Shown here: positions 25,674 through 33,967 of the stretch, piece by piece
Layout: each line of letters begins with the position of its first letter
Numbering within the stretch: the stretch's first letter is position 1
Position numbers and translations under genes: made by a program
The notes under the pieces: model-generated
Told to the model about the DNA's origin: nothing
The model's input: only the letters and a program-made list of their open reading frames with translations
Databases searched by the model: none
DNA from: DASUGC01 sp035606665
Lineage (GTDB): Bacteria; Acidobacteriota; Vicinamibacteria; Vicinamibacterales; SCN-69-37
Direction of reading: 5' to 3'
DNA length: 64,000 bases
Assembly: GCA_035606665.1 (NCBI GenBank)
Contig: DATNEY010000027.1
Location: 1-64,000 of the forward strand

Positions 25674-26722
25674 CGGGCTGTCGCCACCTGGCCATGCACG
25701 GCCGCAATGGCCTCGGCATACACACGTTCGTAGCCGGTGACCATCGCGCGTTGACTGAATCGATCCGCCGCCGCCTGCCGGCATGCTGCGCGTGACAGGT
25801 GCCGGACCGCGGGAACGGCCCTCACCATCTCGTCCTCATTGCTGCAGACGAACCCGGTGACACCGTGCTCGACGACTTCGGGCACGGCGCCCCGGCGGAA
25901 ACCAAGCACGGGTGTGCCGGCCGCGAGGGCTTCGGCCATCACGATGCCGAACGGCTCCTCCCATTCGATCGGCATCAGCAGCGCGCCGGCGCGCGCAAGC
26001 AACGCGCCCTTCGTCTCATCGTCGACGGGTCCGACGTACTCAACATTGCGGTCATCGACGTGCGGCTTGATCTCACGATCGAAGTACGTCTCGTGCCCAG
26101 CCGGAACATTCCCGGCGAGCACGAGCCTCCTGCCCGTGCGGCGAGCCACGGAGATCGCTGTGTGAGCGCCTTTGATCGCCTCGATCCGTCCAAGGAACAC
26201 CAGGGGCGCGTCTGGCCCAGGATCGGCGCCGAACGGCGTACGCTCCACATCCGTCGCGTTGTACACGACGCGCCAACGCGCATCCCTCGAGACAGCCTCG
26301 ATGAGGCTCCTGCTGCAACCGACAAACGTCACGCTGTCGCGGCCGAGACGCGTGGCCCACGCCACCCTGGACGGCGTGACCGCGCGTTGGTAAGACATGA
26401 CTTTCGGCACGCGCGACGGAAGGACGGCGCCAAGAGAAGCCAGACGCCCGAAGCTGTGGACCACATCGGGGCGCACTGACGCCACCGCCTTCGCGATCGT
26501 CGATGCGTTCGCGAGCAGCGCCAGTCCTCTGCCGTCTGGACGCGAGTACGGAATCAGGGATGCATCTACATGTGAGTCCGGATGCGCCACGAGCGTGACG
26601 TCGTGCCCTCCGGCGACAAGGCCGTCCGCAAGCAGAGCGACGACACGCTCAATGCCCCCGTACAGCCGGGGCGGTACCGGCAGCTCCGGGTCCGCGGTGA
26701 TGACGATGCGCAGGCTGGTCAT
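25670..26722 (-). CDS. Glycosyltransferase family 4
   Basis: A 350-residue GT-B enzyme beginning MTSLRIVITADPELPVPP, followed by RLYGGIERVVALLADGL. The donor half holds VFLGRIEAIKGAHTAI and the E-x7-E motif in EWEEPFGIVMAEALAAGTP. The start is placed at ATG 26722 because the next upstream option is a TTG directly after the flippase stop. It is transcribed with the genes on both sides. Confidence 0.87.
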   Translation of the reverse strand: MTSLRIVITADPELPVPPRLYGGIERVVALLADGLVAGGHDVTLVAHPDSHVDASLIPYSRPDGRGLALLANASTIAKAVASVRPDVVHSFGRLASLGAVLPSRVPKVMSYQRAVTPSRVAWATRLGRDSVTFVGCSRSLIEAVSRDARWRVVYNATDVERTPFGADPGPDAPLVFLGRIEAIKGAHTAISVARRTGRRLVLAGNVPAGHETYFDREIKPHVDDRNVEYVGPVDDETKGALLARAGALLMPIEWEEPFGIVMAEALAAGTPVLGFRRGAVPEVVEHGVTGFVCSNEDEMVRAVPAVRHLSRAACRQAAADRFSQRAMVTGYERVYAEAIAAVHGQVATAR

Positions 26723-26737
26723 TGCAATGGGTGGCAA

Positions 26738-28231
26738 TCAGGCCAGCAATAGGACGCGGGACAACGCGCGCGCCCGGGGAAGATGTCCGACGACTTCACG
26801 GAGTGCGCCGCCGAACAGGAGCCGGAGCACGGCCACGTACACCGTTGCGAAGAGCGGAACAGCGAGCGCCGCCGCGCCAAGGGTTGGTACCTGCTGCGGG
26901 GACAGAACGCCGGTTGCCCACAACGCGGCGCCGGCGGTTGCGGCACTCACAACCGCGGGCGCCAGAGCCTCGAACAGCGCCGGCTTTGCCATGCCCTCCG
27001 ATTTCCAGAGAAGCCTGCTCACAACCAGCAAGGCCACGAATTGCACCGCGCTCACTGCGGCGAGGTAGCGGGTCGGTCCAGCGGGCAATGCGAGCGCCAG
27101 TGCGCCCAGGATACCGACCATCTTCCACGCGTCCGCGATCGCGCACGCGCGCTGCTGGCCGCTGGCGAGCAGCACGGTGTAGGCCGTCTGGGCGATGGCC
27201 GCGAACGCGGCAGCAGCCAGTGCCCACGGCACGAGAGGAATCGCGTTGACCCACCTCGAGCCGTACAGCGCGCGCACGATGGGATCGGCGAGGAGCGCGG
27301 CCAGCACCGCGGCGGGAATCACGGTCCATGCCACGACACGGAGATACAGCCCTCCTGCCCGGCGAAACGCGTCCGAGGCCCTCGGCACGCGGGTCAGCAC
27401 CGGGAAGATCGCGATCGCGAGCAGCGTCGCGAGGCGGCCGCACAGGAGCTGCGCGAGCCCGATCGCGCGGCCGAAGATGCCGAGCAGCGCAAAGCCGAGG
27501 ACGCTCGCGAGCGTCATGCTCTCCATCACGGCCGCGATCGCGACGAACGTCAGCGTGAGCAGCCGCGTCAGCCCGAAGCGCCACGCCGGGCGGAAGCGGT
27601 CCCAGCTGAACGCCCAGGTGGGCCGCCAGCGCGCGGTGACGAACAGATCGTAGACGAACGGCAGGGGCACGATGAGCGTCGGCACGATGAGCGCCCAGGT
27701 ACCGAGTCCAGCCAGCGCCATCGCCAGCGACAGAACGCCGCCGGCCACGAATCCGACACCCTGCAGTACCCGCAGACGCGGCCACTGCATTTCGCGCTCG
27801 AGCATCCGCGTCCGAAATTCAGCGGGCAGGTCGATGACGAATAGCAGCGACATCACGTGCAGCACGGTCGCGACCGGCGCGTACGCCGGCATCCAGCGGA
27901 ACGTCAGGGCCGCAAGATTCACGGCCACCACGATGACGAGCTGGATCACGGTGCCGGCCGTGAAGTGATCCTGATAGTGGACGTCCTCGTTTCCGCGCGC
28001 CTGCAGCGTGTACCCGAGGAACTCCCGGAACGAGTAGTACGTGAAGAATGTCAGGAGCGTCGTCAGCAGGCCGAACTGTCCGTACGCCTCGACGGGCAGC
28101 ATCCGGACCAGCGCGAGCGTCAGCCCGAACTGGACGACATCCCTGAAGAACTGGAGTCCCGCGGTCCAGGCGACGGCCTGTTTCGCGTGACCGGCGATGT
28201 CCGGTGATTCGGCGGGCCACTCGCTCGACAC
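26738..28231 (-). CDS. Oligosaccharide flippase (Wzx/MATE-like)
   Basis: A 497-residue polytopic protein with about fourteen hydrophobic segments, of the polysaccharide biosynthesis/flippase family that turns undecaprenyl-linked repeats to the periplasm. The N-terminus has the family pattern AVAWTAGLQFFRDVVQFGLTLALVRMLPVEAYGQFGL in consecutive blocks. The start is GTG. Eight bases separate it from the Wzc-like gene. It pairs with the polymerases to define a Wzx/Wzy-dependent export route. Confidence 0.88.
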   Translation of the reverse strand: MSSEWPAESPDIAGHAKQAVAWTAGLQFFRDVVQFGLTLALVRMLPVEAYGQFGLLTTLLTFFTYYSFREFLGYTLQARGNEDVHYQDHFTAGTVIQLVIVVAVNLAALTFRWMPAYAPVATVLHVMSLLFVIDLPAEFRTRMLEREMQWPRLRVLQGVGFVAGGVLSLAMALAGLGTWALIVPTLIVPLPFVYDLFVTARWRPTWAFSWDRFRPAWRFGLTRLLTLTFVAIAAVMESMTLASVLGFALLGIFGRAIGLAQLLCGRLATLLAIAIFPVLTRVPRASDAFRRAGGLYLRVVAWTVIPAAVLAALLADPIVRALYGSRWVNAIPLVPWALAAAAFAAIAQTAYTVLLASGQQRACAIADAWKMVGILGALALALPAGPTRYLAAVSAVQFVALLVVSRLLWKSEGMAKPALFEALAPAVVSAATAGAALWATGVLSPQQVPTLGAAALAVPLFATVYVAVLRLLFGGALREVVGHLPRARALSRVLLLA

Positions 28232-28239
28232 CGGTGTGC

Positions 28240-30429
28240 TCAGGGTGTGCGGATGTACGCCCGCGTGTAGTCCTTGCGGTAGTACTGCGCGTAGTAATAC
28301 GAGTGACGGTGGACGTCCACGCGATTCAGAACCGCTCCAATCACCTTCGCGCGCGCTGACGCGAGCTGCTCGAGCGCGTTCTGCGCCGTTCGGCGCGGCG
28401 TCATCTCGGCGCCCACCACGAACACGACGCCGCCAACCCCATTCGACACGACGGCCGCATCGGTCACCGCCATCACCGGTGGCGCGTCCACGATGATCCA
28501 GTCGAAATCCTTGCCGAGATCGGCGAGCAGCTTGCGGTAGCGCGCCGATCCAAGCAGCTCGGCGGGATTCGGCGGAATGTGCCCGGCCGGCAGGATCCAG
28601 AGGAACGGGTTCGACGTCGAGCGAATCGCGGCCGTCACGTCGACCGCGCCGACGAGCACGTTCGACAGGCCGGGCTCCTGTGCGACTTCGAAGACGTCGT
28701 GGACGCGGGGCCTTCGCATGTCGCCGTCAACGATCAAGGTACGCTGCTCCGCCTGCGCGAGCGCCTCGCCGAGGTTCGTCGAAACGACCGTTTTTCCCTC
28801 GCTCGGCGCGGTGCTGGTCACCATCACGCTCCGCGCGCCGTCCGCGGCGGTCGAAAACAGGACGGCCGTGCGCACGGCGCGCATCGCCTCGGAGAACGCC
28901 GGCGGCACGCCACGAGCGAGCAACGGTGAAATGCCCTGCTGCTCTTTCGGCGGGACCACCGGCACGAGGCCGAGGAACGGCACGCCGAGGTACGCCTTGA
29001 TGTCGTCTGGCGTCTTGATGCGGCTGTCGAGGTACTCCATGCCGAACGCCAGACCGACGGCCAGGAGGAACGCCGTCATGAGCCCGAACGTGAGATCCCG
29101 CGGGTGATCCGGTAGCACCGGCGTTCGCGGCATTTCCGCGGCATCGATCACCTGGACGTTCGTGCCCTTGTACTCGCCGGTGACGCCCGTCACCTTGGCT
29201 CGCGACATGAGGTCGTTGTAGAGCTGCCGGTTGCTGACGGCCTCGCGCTCGAGCGCCAGGTAACCGATTGCGACGTTGTCCTGGCTGAGCGATTCCGCCT
29301 TCTGATCCTGGAGCTGCTTCTCGAGCGCCTGCTCACGGCCGAGGGCAATCTCGTACTCGTTCCGAATGGACTCGACCACCTTGCCGACTTCCTGCTGCAG
29401 CTGTTCGGATTTGGTGGTGAGACTCGCGGCGATGGTCCTCCGTTCGGAGTAGTTCTCTCCGAAGGTCACCGCCAGCTGTGCGTCACGGTTCTTCAGCTCA
29501 GCGACGTCGGTGCGCAGGCGCTGTATCGCCGCGTTCGCCCGAATCGCGGGGAATGTATCGAGCTTCGCCGGATCCTTGCGCAACTCAATCAGCGTCTTGT
29601 GCAGCTGCTCTTTCTCGAGCCGCTCGTTGCGCGCGCGCGTTACCTCGGCGCTGATGTCCCCGAGTTTGCGGGCGATGATGTTGTTCTGCGGGTCGGTCAG
29701 CGCCACCGCGCCGTGCTTTTCCTTGTAGGCCTGAAGGGCGCGCTCGGAGTCGTCCAGCTTCGTGCGCTGTTCCTTCAACTGGTCCGCCAGAAACTGGTTC
29801 GCGTCCTTCGAGGCCAGCGCGCGGAAACTCAGGCCCTGCGCGATGTACGCCTGGGCCAGTGCGTCGGCCGCCCGCGCCGCAAGCGCAGGATCCGGCGACT
29901 GGTACCGGATATTGACGAGCCGGCTGTTGCGAACCGGGGTCACGATCAATCCGCCAATGAATCGATCGATGCGGGCGGACTGCCAGCCGGTCTCATCGGC
30001 GGAAGGCGGCTCGATGGCCCGCGGCGCGCCGAGCAGATCGGCGAGCGACCTCAGGATGCCGCCCTGGTTGCGCTTTGCCGCGGCCTCCGCCAGTGCCTCG
30101 CGCTCCTTCGCCGACGGCGCATCGGCCATTCCCATGGACTGCAGCGCGCGCCAGGCCAGCGCCCGGCTCTGCAGCATGCGCACCTGCGTCTGGTAGAAGT
30201 CGTCGTCGTACCAGCCTTCGCTCTCCTGGAGCACCGTGCTGAGCGAACCGGCGCGCTTCGCATCCTTCTCGATCAAGAGCTGCGACGTCGCTTCGTAGAT
30301 GGGCGTCTTCCGCAGGCTCGTCGTCGCCGAATAGGCGAAGACCAGCGTGAAGGCCCCGGCGGCCACCCACCGGCGCTTGTAGAGCACGCGCAGGTAATCG
30401 GTGAAGTGCTGGTACTGGCTCATCGTCAC
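28240..30429 (-). CDS. Polysaccharide co-polymerase / BY-kinase (Wzc-like)
   Basis: A 729-residue inner-membrane protein that combines a chain-length (Wzz) domain with a bacterial tyrosine autokinase. The Wzz part runs from residue 5 with a first helix near 20-35, a long coiled-coil periplasmic region (about 190-400) and a second helix near 440-460. The kinase has Walker A TSTAPSEGKTVVSTN, Walker A' LIVDGDMRRPR and Walker B DWIIVDAPPVMAVTD. The C-terminus is a Tyr cluster (HSYYYAQYYRKDYTRAY, seven Tyr), the autophosphorylation tail. No cognate low-molecular-weight phosphatase gene is visible. Start is GTG at 30429 overlapping the exporter stop, or ATG at 30423. Confidence 0.93.
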   Translation of the reverse strand: MTMSQYQHFTDYLRVLYKRRWVAAGAFTLVFAYSATTSLRKTPIYEATSQLLIEKDAKRAGSLSTVLQESEGWYDDDFYQTQVRMLQSRALAWRALQSMGMADAPSAKEREALAEAAAKRNQGGILRSLADLLGAPRAIEPPSADETGWQSARIDRFIGGLIVTPVRNSRLVNIRYQSPDPALAARAADALAQAYIAQGLSFRALASKDANQFLADQLKEQRTKLDDSERALQAYKEKHGAVALTDPQNNIIARKLGDISAEVTRARNERLEKEQLHKTLIELRKDPAKLDTFPAIRANAAIQRLRTDVAELKNRDAQLAVTFGENYSERRTIAASLTTKSEQLQQEVGKVVESIRNEYEIALGREQALEKQLQDQKAESLSQDNVAIGYLALEREAVSNRQLYNDLMSRAKVTGVTGEYKGTNVQVIDAAEMPRTPVLPDHPRDLTFGLMTAFLLAVGLAFGMEYLDSRIKTPDDIKAYLGVPFLGLVPVVPPKEQQGISPLLARGVPPAFSEAMRAVRTAVLFSTAADGARSVMVTSTAPSEGKTVVSTNLGEALAQAEQRTLIVDGDMRRPRVHDVFEVAQEPGLSNVLVGAVDVTAAIRSTSNPFLWILPAGHIPPNPAELLGSARYRKLLADLGKDFDWIIVDAPPVMAVTDAAVVSNGVGGVVFVVGAEMTPRRTAQNALEQLASARAKVIGAVLNRVDVHRHSYYYAQYYRKDYTRAYIRTP

Positions 30430-31244
30430 ATGATCCGCCGGCCGACTTTGATGATGTCCCCGGGTTTCACGACGTCCGTCTTCTTCACGTCCTTGAGGGT
30501 GATGGTCTTGCCGTTCTCCCTGCGCGTGATCTCGATGCGTTTGTCGGAGCCGCGCAACGGATCGATGCCGCCCGCGAGCGCCAGCACCTGCTCGACGTTC
30601 ATGCCCGACTCAACGTTGTACGCGCCGACGTTGCGGACGTACCCGGTCACAGTCACGGCCTGCGCCTTGCGCACGAAGACCTTGTCGCCGTCCTGCAGCA
30701 CCATGTTGTGCGTCAGCTGCCCGCTCTCGAGCTCGCGCGCATTCACCGTGAAAGTCTGTTCCGCCGGTTCCTTCTGCCCTGCTGTGGCCGGAACCATCCG
30801 CAGGACCAGGACCTCGTCGGCCGCTTCCGGCAGCCGGCCGCCGGCCTTGACGATGGCAGCGAGAAGCGTCAGCTCGCCCGCGTAACTGATCTCGCCCTGG
30901 GTTCTGACCAGCCCGTTCACGGATACCTTCTTGGTCGGCGTCTGCTCGAACTCGATCGTGATCTGCGGATTGTTGAGAACCTGGCGTTCCTTCAGCCGCT
31001 GTCCAAGCAGCGCGGCTGCGTCCATCGCGGTCAGGCCGGCGACATTCACTCGGCCGATCTCCGGAAACTCAATGGTGCCGTCCACGGCAACGGGATACTT
31101 ACCGGTGAATTCCTTGACGCCGATAACCGTGATCGCCAGCTGATCACGTGGAGAGATCTTCGGATTCGTTTGCGCCGACGCTGACGAACCGGCCGCGACA
31201 AACAGCGCTGCGATGACCAGCACGCGGACGGCTCTAGTAGCCAT
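30426..31244 (-). CDS. Polysaccharide export protein (Wza-like, Poly_export/SLBB)
   Basis: A 272-residue periplasmic/outer-membrane export protein. A signal peptide ends near SSASAQTNPK. The Poly_export domain is recognisable from ISPRDQLAITVIGVKEFTGKYPV and IEFPEIGRVNVAGLT, and SLBB-type segments follow (VSVNGLVRTQGEISYAGELTLL; VTVTGYVRNVGAYNVESGM, each in blocks). No lipobox Cys is present, unlike E. coli Wza. It overlaps the barrel protein gene by 11 bases and the Wzc gene by three. Confidence 0.92.
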   Translation of the reverse strand: MATRAVRVLVIAALFVAAGSSASAQTNPKISPRDQLAITVIGVKEFTGKYPVAVDGTIEFPEIGRVNVAGLTAMDAAALLGQRLKERQVLNNPQITIEFEQTPTKKVSVNGLVRTQGEISYAGELTLLAAIVKAGGRLPEAADEVLVLRMVPATAGQKEPAEQTFTVNARELESGQLTHNMVLQDGDKVFVRKAQAVTVTGYVRNVGAYNVESGMNVEQVLALAGGIDPLRGSDKRIEITRRENGKTITLKDVKKTDVVKPGDIIKVGRRIM

Positions 31245-32424
31245 AGGTCACCGATGTCCCGAAGCGGAGCCCATCGAACGTCCGGTCGGTCCGGATGGAG
31301 CCGCGTTTCACATAGTCGATGTCGAGCCCCACGCGCAGTTCGCTCCCAAGCCTGCGCCCGAGGCCGCCGCCGACAAGCCAGAGACGATCCGTGCGGCCGG
31401 CGACCGGTCCCACCTCCTGATACGCGAGCGCCGCACGACGCGCTCGTCCCACCAGGTCCCAGTACAGCCCCACCGCCTTGACCGCCTCGACGCCCATGGA
31501 CGTTGAGACGTACACCGACTCGTCCAGGTCGAGCGAGTAGTCCAGATCCCGGTTCAGCTGGCCCGTGATGCGAAAGACGTCGGCGGCGACGTACTTGAGC
31601 TCGACCGCCGCGACGACACCGGATACGTCGGGTACGGCGGCGCTTTGGGTGGTGAACCTGCGGTAGCCCGCGAAGGCCTTGCCCGACACCAGCGCAAAGG
31701 GTTGCATCTCGACGCCAGGCATCACGCGGACAGAGTGGCTGTCCCTGGACGATTCGTACGTGAACGAGTCTTCGCGCCAGTCGGTCTTGAGCACCGCTCG
31801 CGTCAGCGGCGTCACGTTGACGCCTGCCTCGACGGTCGCCAGCCGCGACTTCCGGTTGAGCGCGGACGCAACCGCGGTGTCACCGAACTTTCCGGCCGAG
31901 TAATCGTACCGCTGTTGCCGCAGCTCGAAGTCGACGCGCGTGCGGGTGCCGATCGGCACCATCACTCCGCCGAACGCAACGGCGTTACGCTGCTGGACGC
32001 GGAGATCGAACTCCTCGTTCGGCCGCTGCCGGGTGTTGATGAAGGCACCACCGACTCGCGGAACGATTCGCAGGAGGTCGAGGTCCAGGCGCCCCTCCTG
32101 CGTGACGTTGATCGACCGCTGATCCGAGGCGCGCTTGAAGTAGTGCCAGTCCGACGTTGTCCGGCCGGACAGGTACGCGCGCCCGACGCGCAGCCAGGTG
32201 TCGGCGCCGGCCGTGAACGTCGCGGTCGTGTCCCGCCGTGGTTCGGCCGCGAGGTTGAAGATGTTCGTGTCGACTCCGAGGTCCCGAATCCCAAGCCGTG
32301 GCGTCAGCGCCAGGACGCCCAGTCGGAAACGCGCGGTCTCCGCTGGATCGGTCACGTTCTGCGCCAGGACCGGCGAGGCCGACGCCATGACGCCGAGAAT
32401 GCACGGGACGATCGCGGATTTCAT
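31234..32424 (-). CDS. Outer-membrane beta-barrel protein of polysaccharide export (EpsL-like)
   Basis: A 396-residue protein with signal peptide (cut near SPVLAQNV). The mature part has alternating hydrophobic/polar strands ending in Phe/Tyr, including a last strand FGTSVTYGY with the C-terminal aromatic residue typical for outer-membrane barrels. RLGIRDLGVDTNIFN near residue 45 matches the start of EpsL-type putative capsule porins. Placed directly before the Wza-like gene, it probably forms or supports the outer-membrane exit. Confidence 0.82.
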   Translation of the reverse strand: MKSAIVPCILGVMASASPVLAQNVTDPAETARFRLGVLALTPRLGIRDLGVDTNIFNLAAEPRRDTTATFTAGADTWLRVGRAYLSGRTTSDWHYFKRASDQRSINVTQEGRLDLDLLRIVPRVGGAFINTRQRPNEEFDLRVQQRNAVAFGGVMVPIGTRTRVDFELRQQRYDYSAGKFGDTAVASALNRKSRLATVEAGVNVTPLTRAVLKTDWREDSFTYESSRDSHSVRVMPGVEMQPFALVSGKAFAGYRRFTTQSAAVPDVSGVVAAVELKYVAADVFRITGQLNRDLDYSLDLDESVYVSTSMGVEAVKAVGLYWDLVGRARRAALAYQEVGPVAGRTDRLWLVGGGLGRRLGSELRVGLDIDYVKRGSIRTDRTFDGLRFGTSVTYGY

Positions 32425-32432
32425 GTGCGTCG

Positions 32433-32882
32433 CTAGCGGCTGTTGCTGCGAGTGCCGACAGCCACCGCGGCAGCGGCTCCCGCGCCGGCGAGGAGCAGCC
32501 AGAATGCGGCCGGCATCTTGCCGCAGTTGATGTTGACGTCCAGTTTCGACGGCGCCTTTTCCGTGAGCGTGTACGGCCCCTCCGTACAGATCACGCGCCG
32601 TTCCTTCTGGTGGTAGAGCTCGATCAGGTACGGCCTCGCCTGCGCCATCTTGCTGAACGAGAACAGGCCCTGAAGGCTGAGCTGCTGCGTCTGGAGCACC
32701 TGCCCCGTCGCGACGTCACGAACCTGTACCGCGTAGTCGGTGTAGGGCTGGCGCGCCTCGTCGGTCGCCTTGCCTGCCAGCGTGCCCGGCGCCTGCTGCG
32801 CGTAGACGGGCGATGTCGCCACGGAAACGGCGGCGGCCAGTGCAACTGCGATGACTCGTCTTGTGGTCATCCGGAGACGCAT
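32433..32882 (-). CDS. Exported protein with C-terminal membrane anchor, unknown function
   Basis: A 149-residue protein with a signal peptide (MTTRRVIAVALAAAVSV... ending SPVYAQQ) and a C-terminal hydrophobic helix (PAAFWLLLAGAGAAAAVAVG) followed by a short basic tail. The middle (GKATDEARQPYTDYAVQVRD, then GQVLQTQQLS) resembles a small Ig-like/carboxypeptidase-regulatory fold. Two Cys (CTEGPYTL, INCGK) may form a disulphide. The layout of signal, beta domain, helix and basic tail recalls sorted surface proteins, but no PEP-CTERM motif is present. Ribosome site GAGG precedes ATG 32882 by six bases. Confidence 0.7.
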   Translation of the reverse strand: MRLRMTTRRVIAVALAAAVSVATSPVYAQQAPGTLAGKATDEARQPYTDYAVQVRDVATGQVLQTQQLSLQGLFSFSKMAQARPYLIELYHQKERRVICTEGPYTLTEKAPSKLDVNINCGKMPAAFWLLLAGAGAAAAVAVGTRSNSR

Positions 32883-32889
32883 GTTGGCC

Positions 32890-33138
32890 TCAATCTCCCG
32901 CCGAAAGCAACGACTTGGGGAGCTTGAGCTGCCTCACCTTGCGATAGAGGTTCGTCCGCTGAATTCCCAGGGCTTTTGCAGCCTCGGCCACGCGCCCGCG
33001 GTGTCGAACGAGCGCGCGCGTGATGAAGTCGCGCTCAAAACGCGCCCGCGCCTCACGCAGCGTGAGGCCGTCGTCCACCGCGCCGGCTTCTCCCTCAGAT
33101 TCCGGGTGTCTTGACTGGTACTGCAACAAAGGTCCCAT
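32890..33138 (-). CDS. Stand-alone Fis-type helix-turn-helix protein
   Basis: An 82-residue protein whose last 50 residues form the Fis/HTH_8 DNA-binding domain found at the C-terminus of NtrC-type activators: LREARARFERDFITRALVR, then GRVAEAAKALGIQRTNLYRK. There is no AAA+ or receiver domain. ATG at 33138 is chosen because longer frames only duplicate the overlapping lipoprotein gene in another frame; an internal GTG is also possible. It overlaps the lipoprotein gene by 44 bases. As the operon has a sigma-54 promoter, a regulatory link (competitor or helper of an enhancer-binding protein) is tempting but unproven. Confidence 0.7.
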   Translation of the reverse strand: MGPLLQYQSRHPESEGEAGAVDDGLTLREARARFERDFITRALVRHRGRVAEAAKALGIQRTNLYRKVRQLKLPKSLLSAGD

Positions 33139-33697
33139 CCCCTTCCGGATCCGTCTCCACTCGAACGACCGCGCCGCCTGCCCCGTAGATGAGCCGCTGA
33201 CTCGCGAAGCCCTTTCCAACGAGGTCCAGATCCACCCGGACGAGCCGGCCGGCCTCGTAGTACTCCCACTTGTCCACCCGGCGGTCGTCATTAGTGTCTT
33301 CTTCCACACGTTGGACGACACCGCCGGCGTAGAACTGACGCCGCGTGATCTCCTTGCCCGAGCCGTTCGCTTCCTCGGCGTGTTCGATCACCGGCGGTTC
33401 GACTGTCGCGCCCGGACCTGCGACTCTGCCGCTCGCATAGGTCTCCCACCGATCGACGACGCCGTCGCCGTTGCGATCGATTTCAATCCGTTTCAGCACC
33501 GCGCCGTCCATGAAGGCGCGAGTCTCCGCGCGGCCGTCGCCATCACGATCGGACAGCAGCTGCTCGAGCTTCCCGTTGTCCTTGTTGTAGACAGTCGAGA
33601 CGAGCGGCGTCGCCGCGGGACCGCGGCGCTCGCAGGCTGCGGTGCTCAAGGCCGCGAGCGCCAGAAGCGCAGGCGCTGTCTTTCTGCCGGCGAACAC
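33095..33697 (-). CDS. Putative lipoprotein with EF-hand-like Asp-rich repeats, first gene of EPS operon
   Basis: A 200-residue protein starting at GTG 33697. Its signal peptide ends ALSTAAC, an approximate lipobox with Thr at -3, so lipidation at Cys22 is likely but not certain. The body holds repeated D-x-[DN]-x-D-G loops: DRDGDGRAE, DRNGDGVVDRWE, DTNDDRRVDKWE and DPEGDG, alternating with short beta-like stretches. These resemble calcium-binding loops. It is the first gene downstream of the sigma-54 site at 33710-33725, whose predicted transcription start lies only about two bases before this GTG. Confidence 0.75.
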   Translation of the reverse strand: MFAGRKTAPALLALAALSTAACERRGPAATPLVSTVYNKDNGKLEQLLSDRDGDGRAETRAFMDGAVLKRIEIDRNGDGVVDRWETYASGRVAGPGATVEPPVIEHAEEANGSGKEITRRQFYAGGVVQRVEEDTNDDRRVDKWEYYEAGRLVRVDLDLVGKGFASQRLIYGAGGAVVRVETDPEGDGTFVAVPVKTPGI

Positions 33698-33709
33698 GCC
33701 TCTACGACT

Positions 33710-33725
33710 GGCAATGCATGTGCCA
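33710..33725 (-). promoter_or_regulatory. Sigma-54 promoter of exopolysaccharide operon
   Basis: The minus strand reads TGGCACATGCATTGCC, a perfect match to TGGCAC-N5-TTGC with GG and GC ten bases apart. It faces the lipoprotein gene and the whole glycan operon. Transcription would start at about 33699, giving an almost leaderless message if the GTG at 33697 is the true start. Confidence 0.75.
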
Positions 33726-33789
33726 CCCCGACGCCGAACCCGAGACGGCTCTTACATTTGCGGGAGTGCGACCCCTAAGTGACTCTCCT

Positions 33790-33805
33790 GTATCAGCTTT
33801 GATAC
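33790..33805. promoter_or_regulatory. Palindromic operator candidate GTATCA-N4-TGATAC
   Basis: A perfect six-base inverted repeat lies between the divergent sigma-54 and sigma-70 promoters. A further half-site GTATCA is at 33932-33937, inside the -35/-10 spacer of the stress-cluster promoter. It could be the target of the MerR/HspR-like regulator encoded at 33968 or of the EPS operon regulator. It does not match the HAIR element of actinobacterial HspR. Confidence 0.45.
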
Positions 33806-33919
33806 CGCCCGATGTATCCGATTGAAACAGCGGGCACTCGGCGGGCGTTTGCAAAGCCCCCTGTGCGGGCTGCTTTTGTCGACCTAATGCGGGAAAACCT
33901 GACGCAGGATCCCGCGCCA

Positions 33920-33948
33920 TTGACACGACCCGTATCAAGCCCTACATT
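33920..33948 (+). promoter_or_regulatory. Sigma-70 promoter of hspR-dnaJ-clpB-ftsH cluster
   Basis: TTGACA at 33920-33925, a 17-base spacer and TACATT at 33943-33948, ending 19 bases before the regulator ATG at 33968. The GTATCA half-site sits in the spacer, which would let a repressor block polymerase. Confidence 0.7.
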
Positions 33949-33967
33949 CGATCCAAGGCATAGCGGA

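Noticed and set aside
33700..33967. HAIR-type HspR operator (CTTGAGT-N7-ACTCAAG)
   Set aside because: No such sequence is present; the only palindrome is GTATCA-N4-TGATAC.
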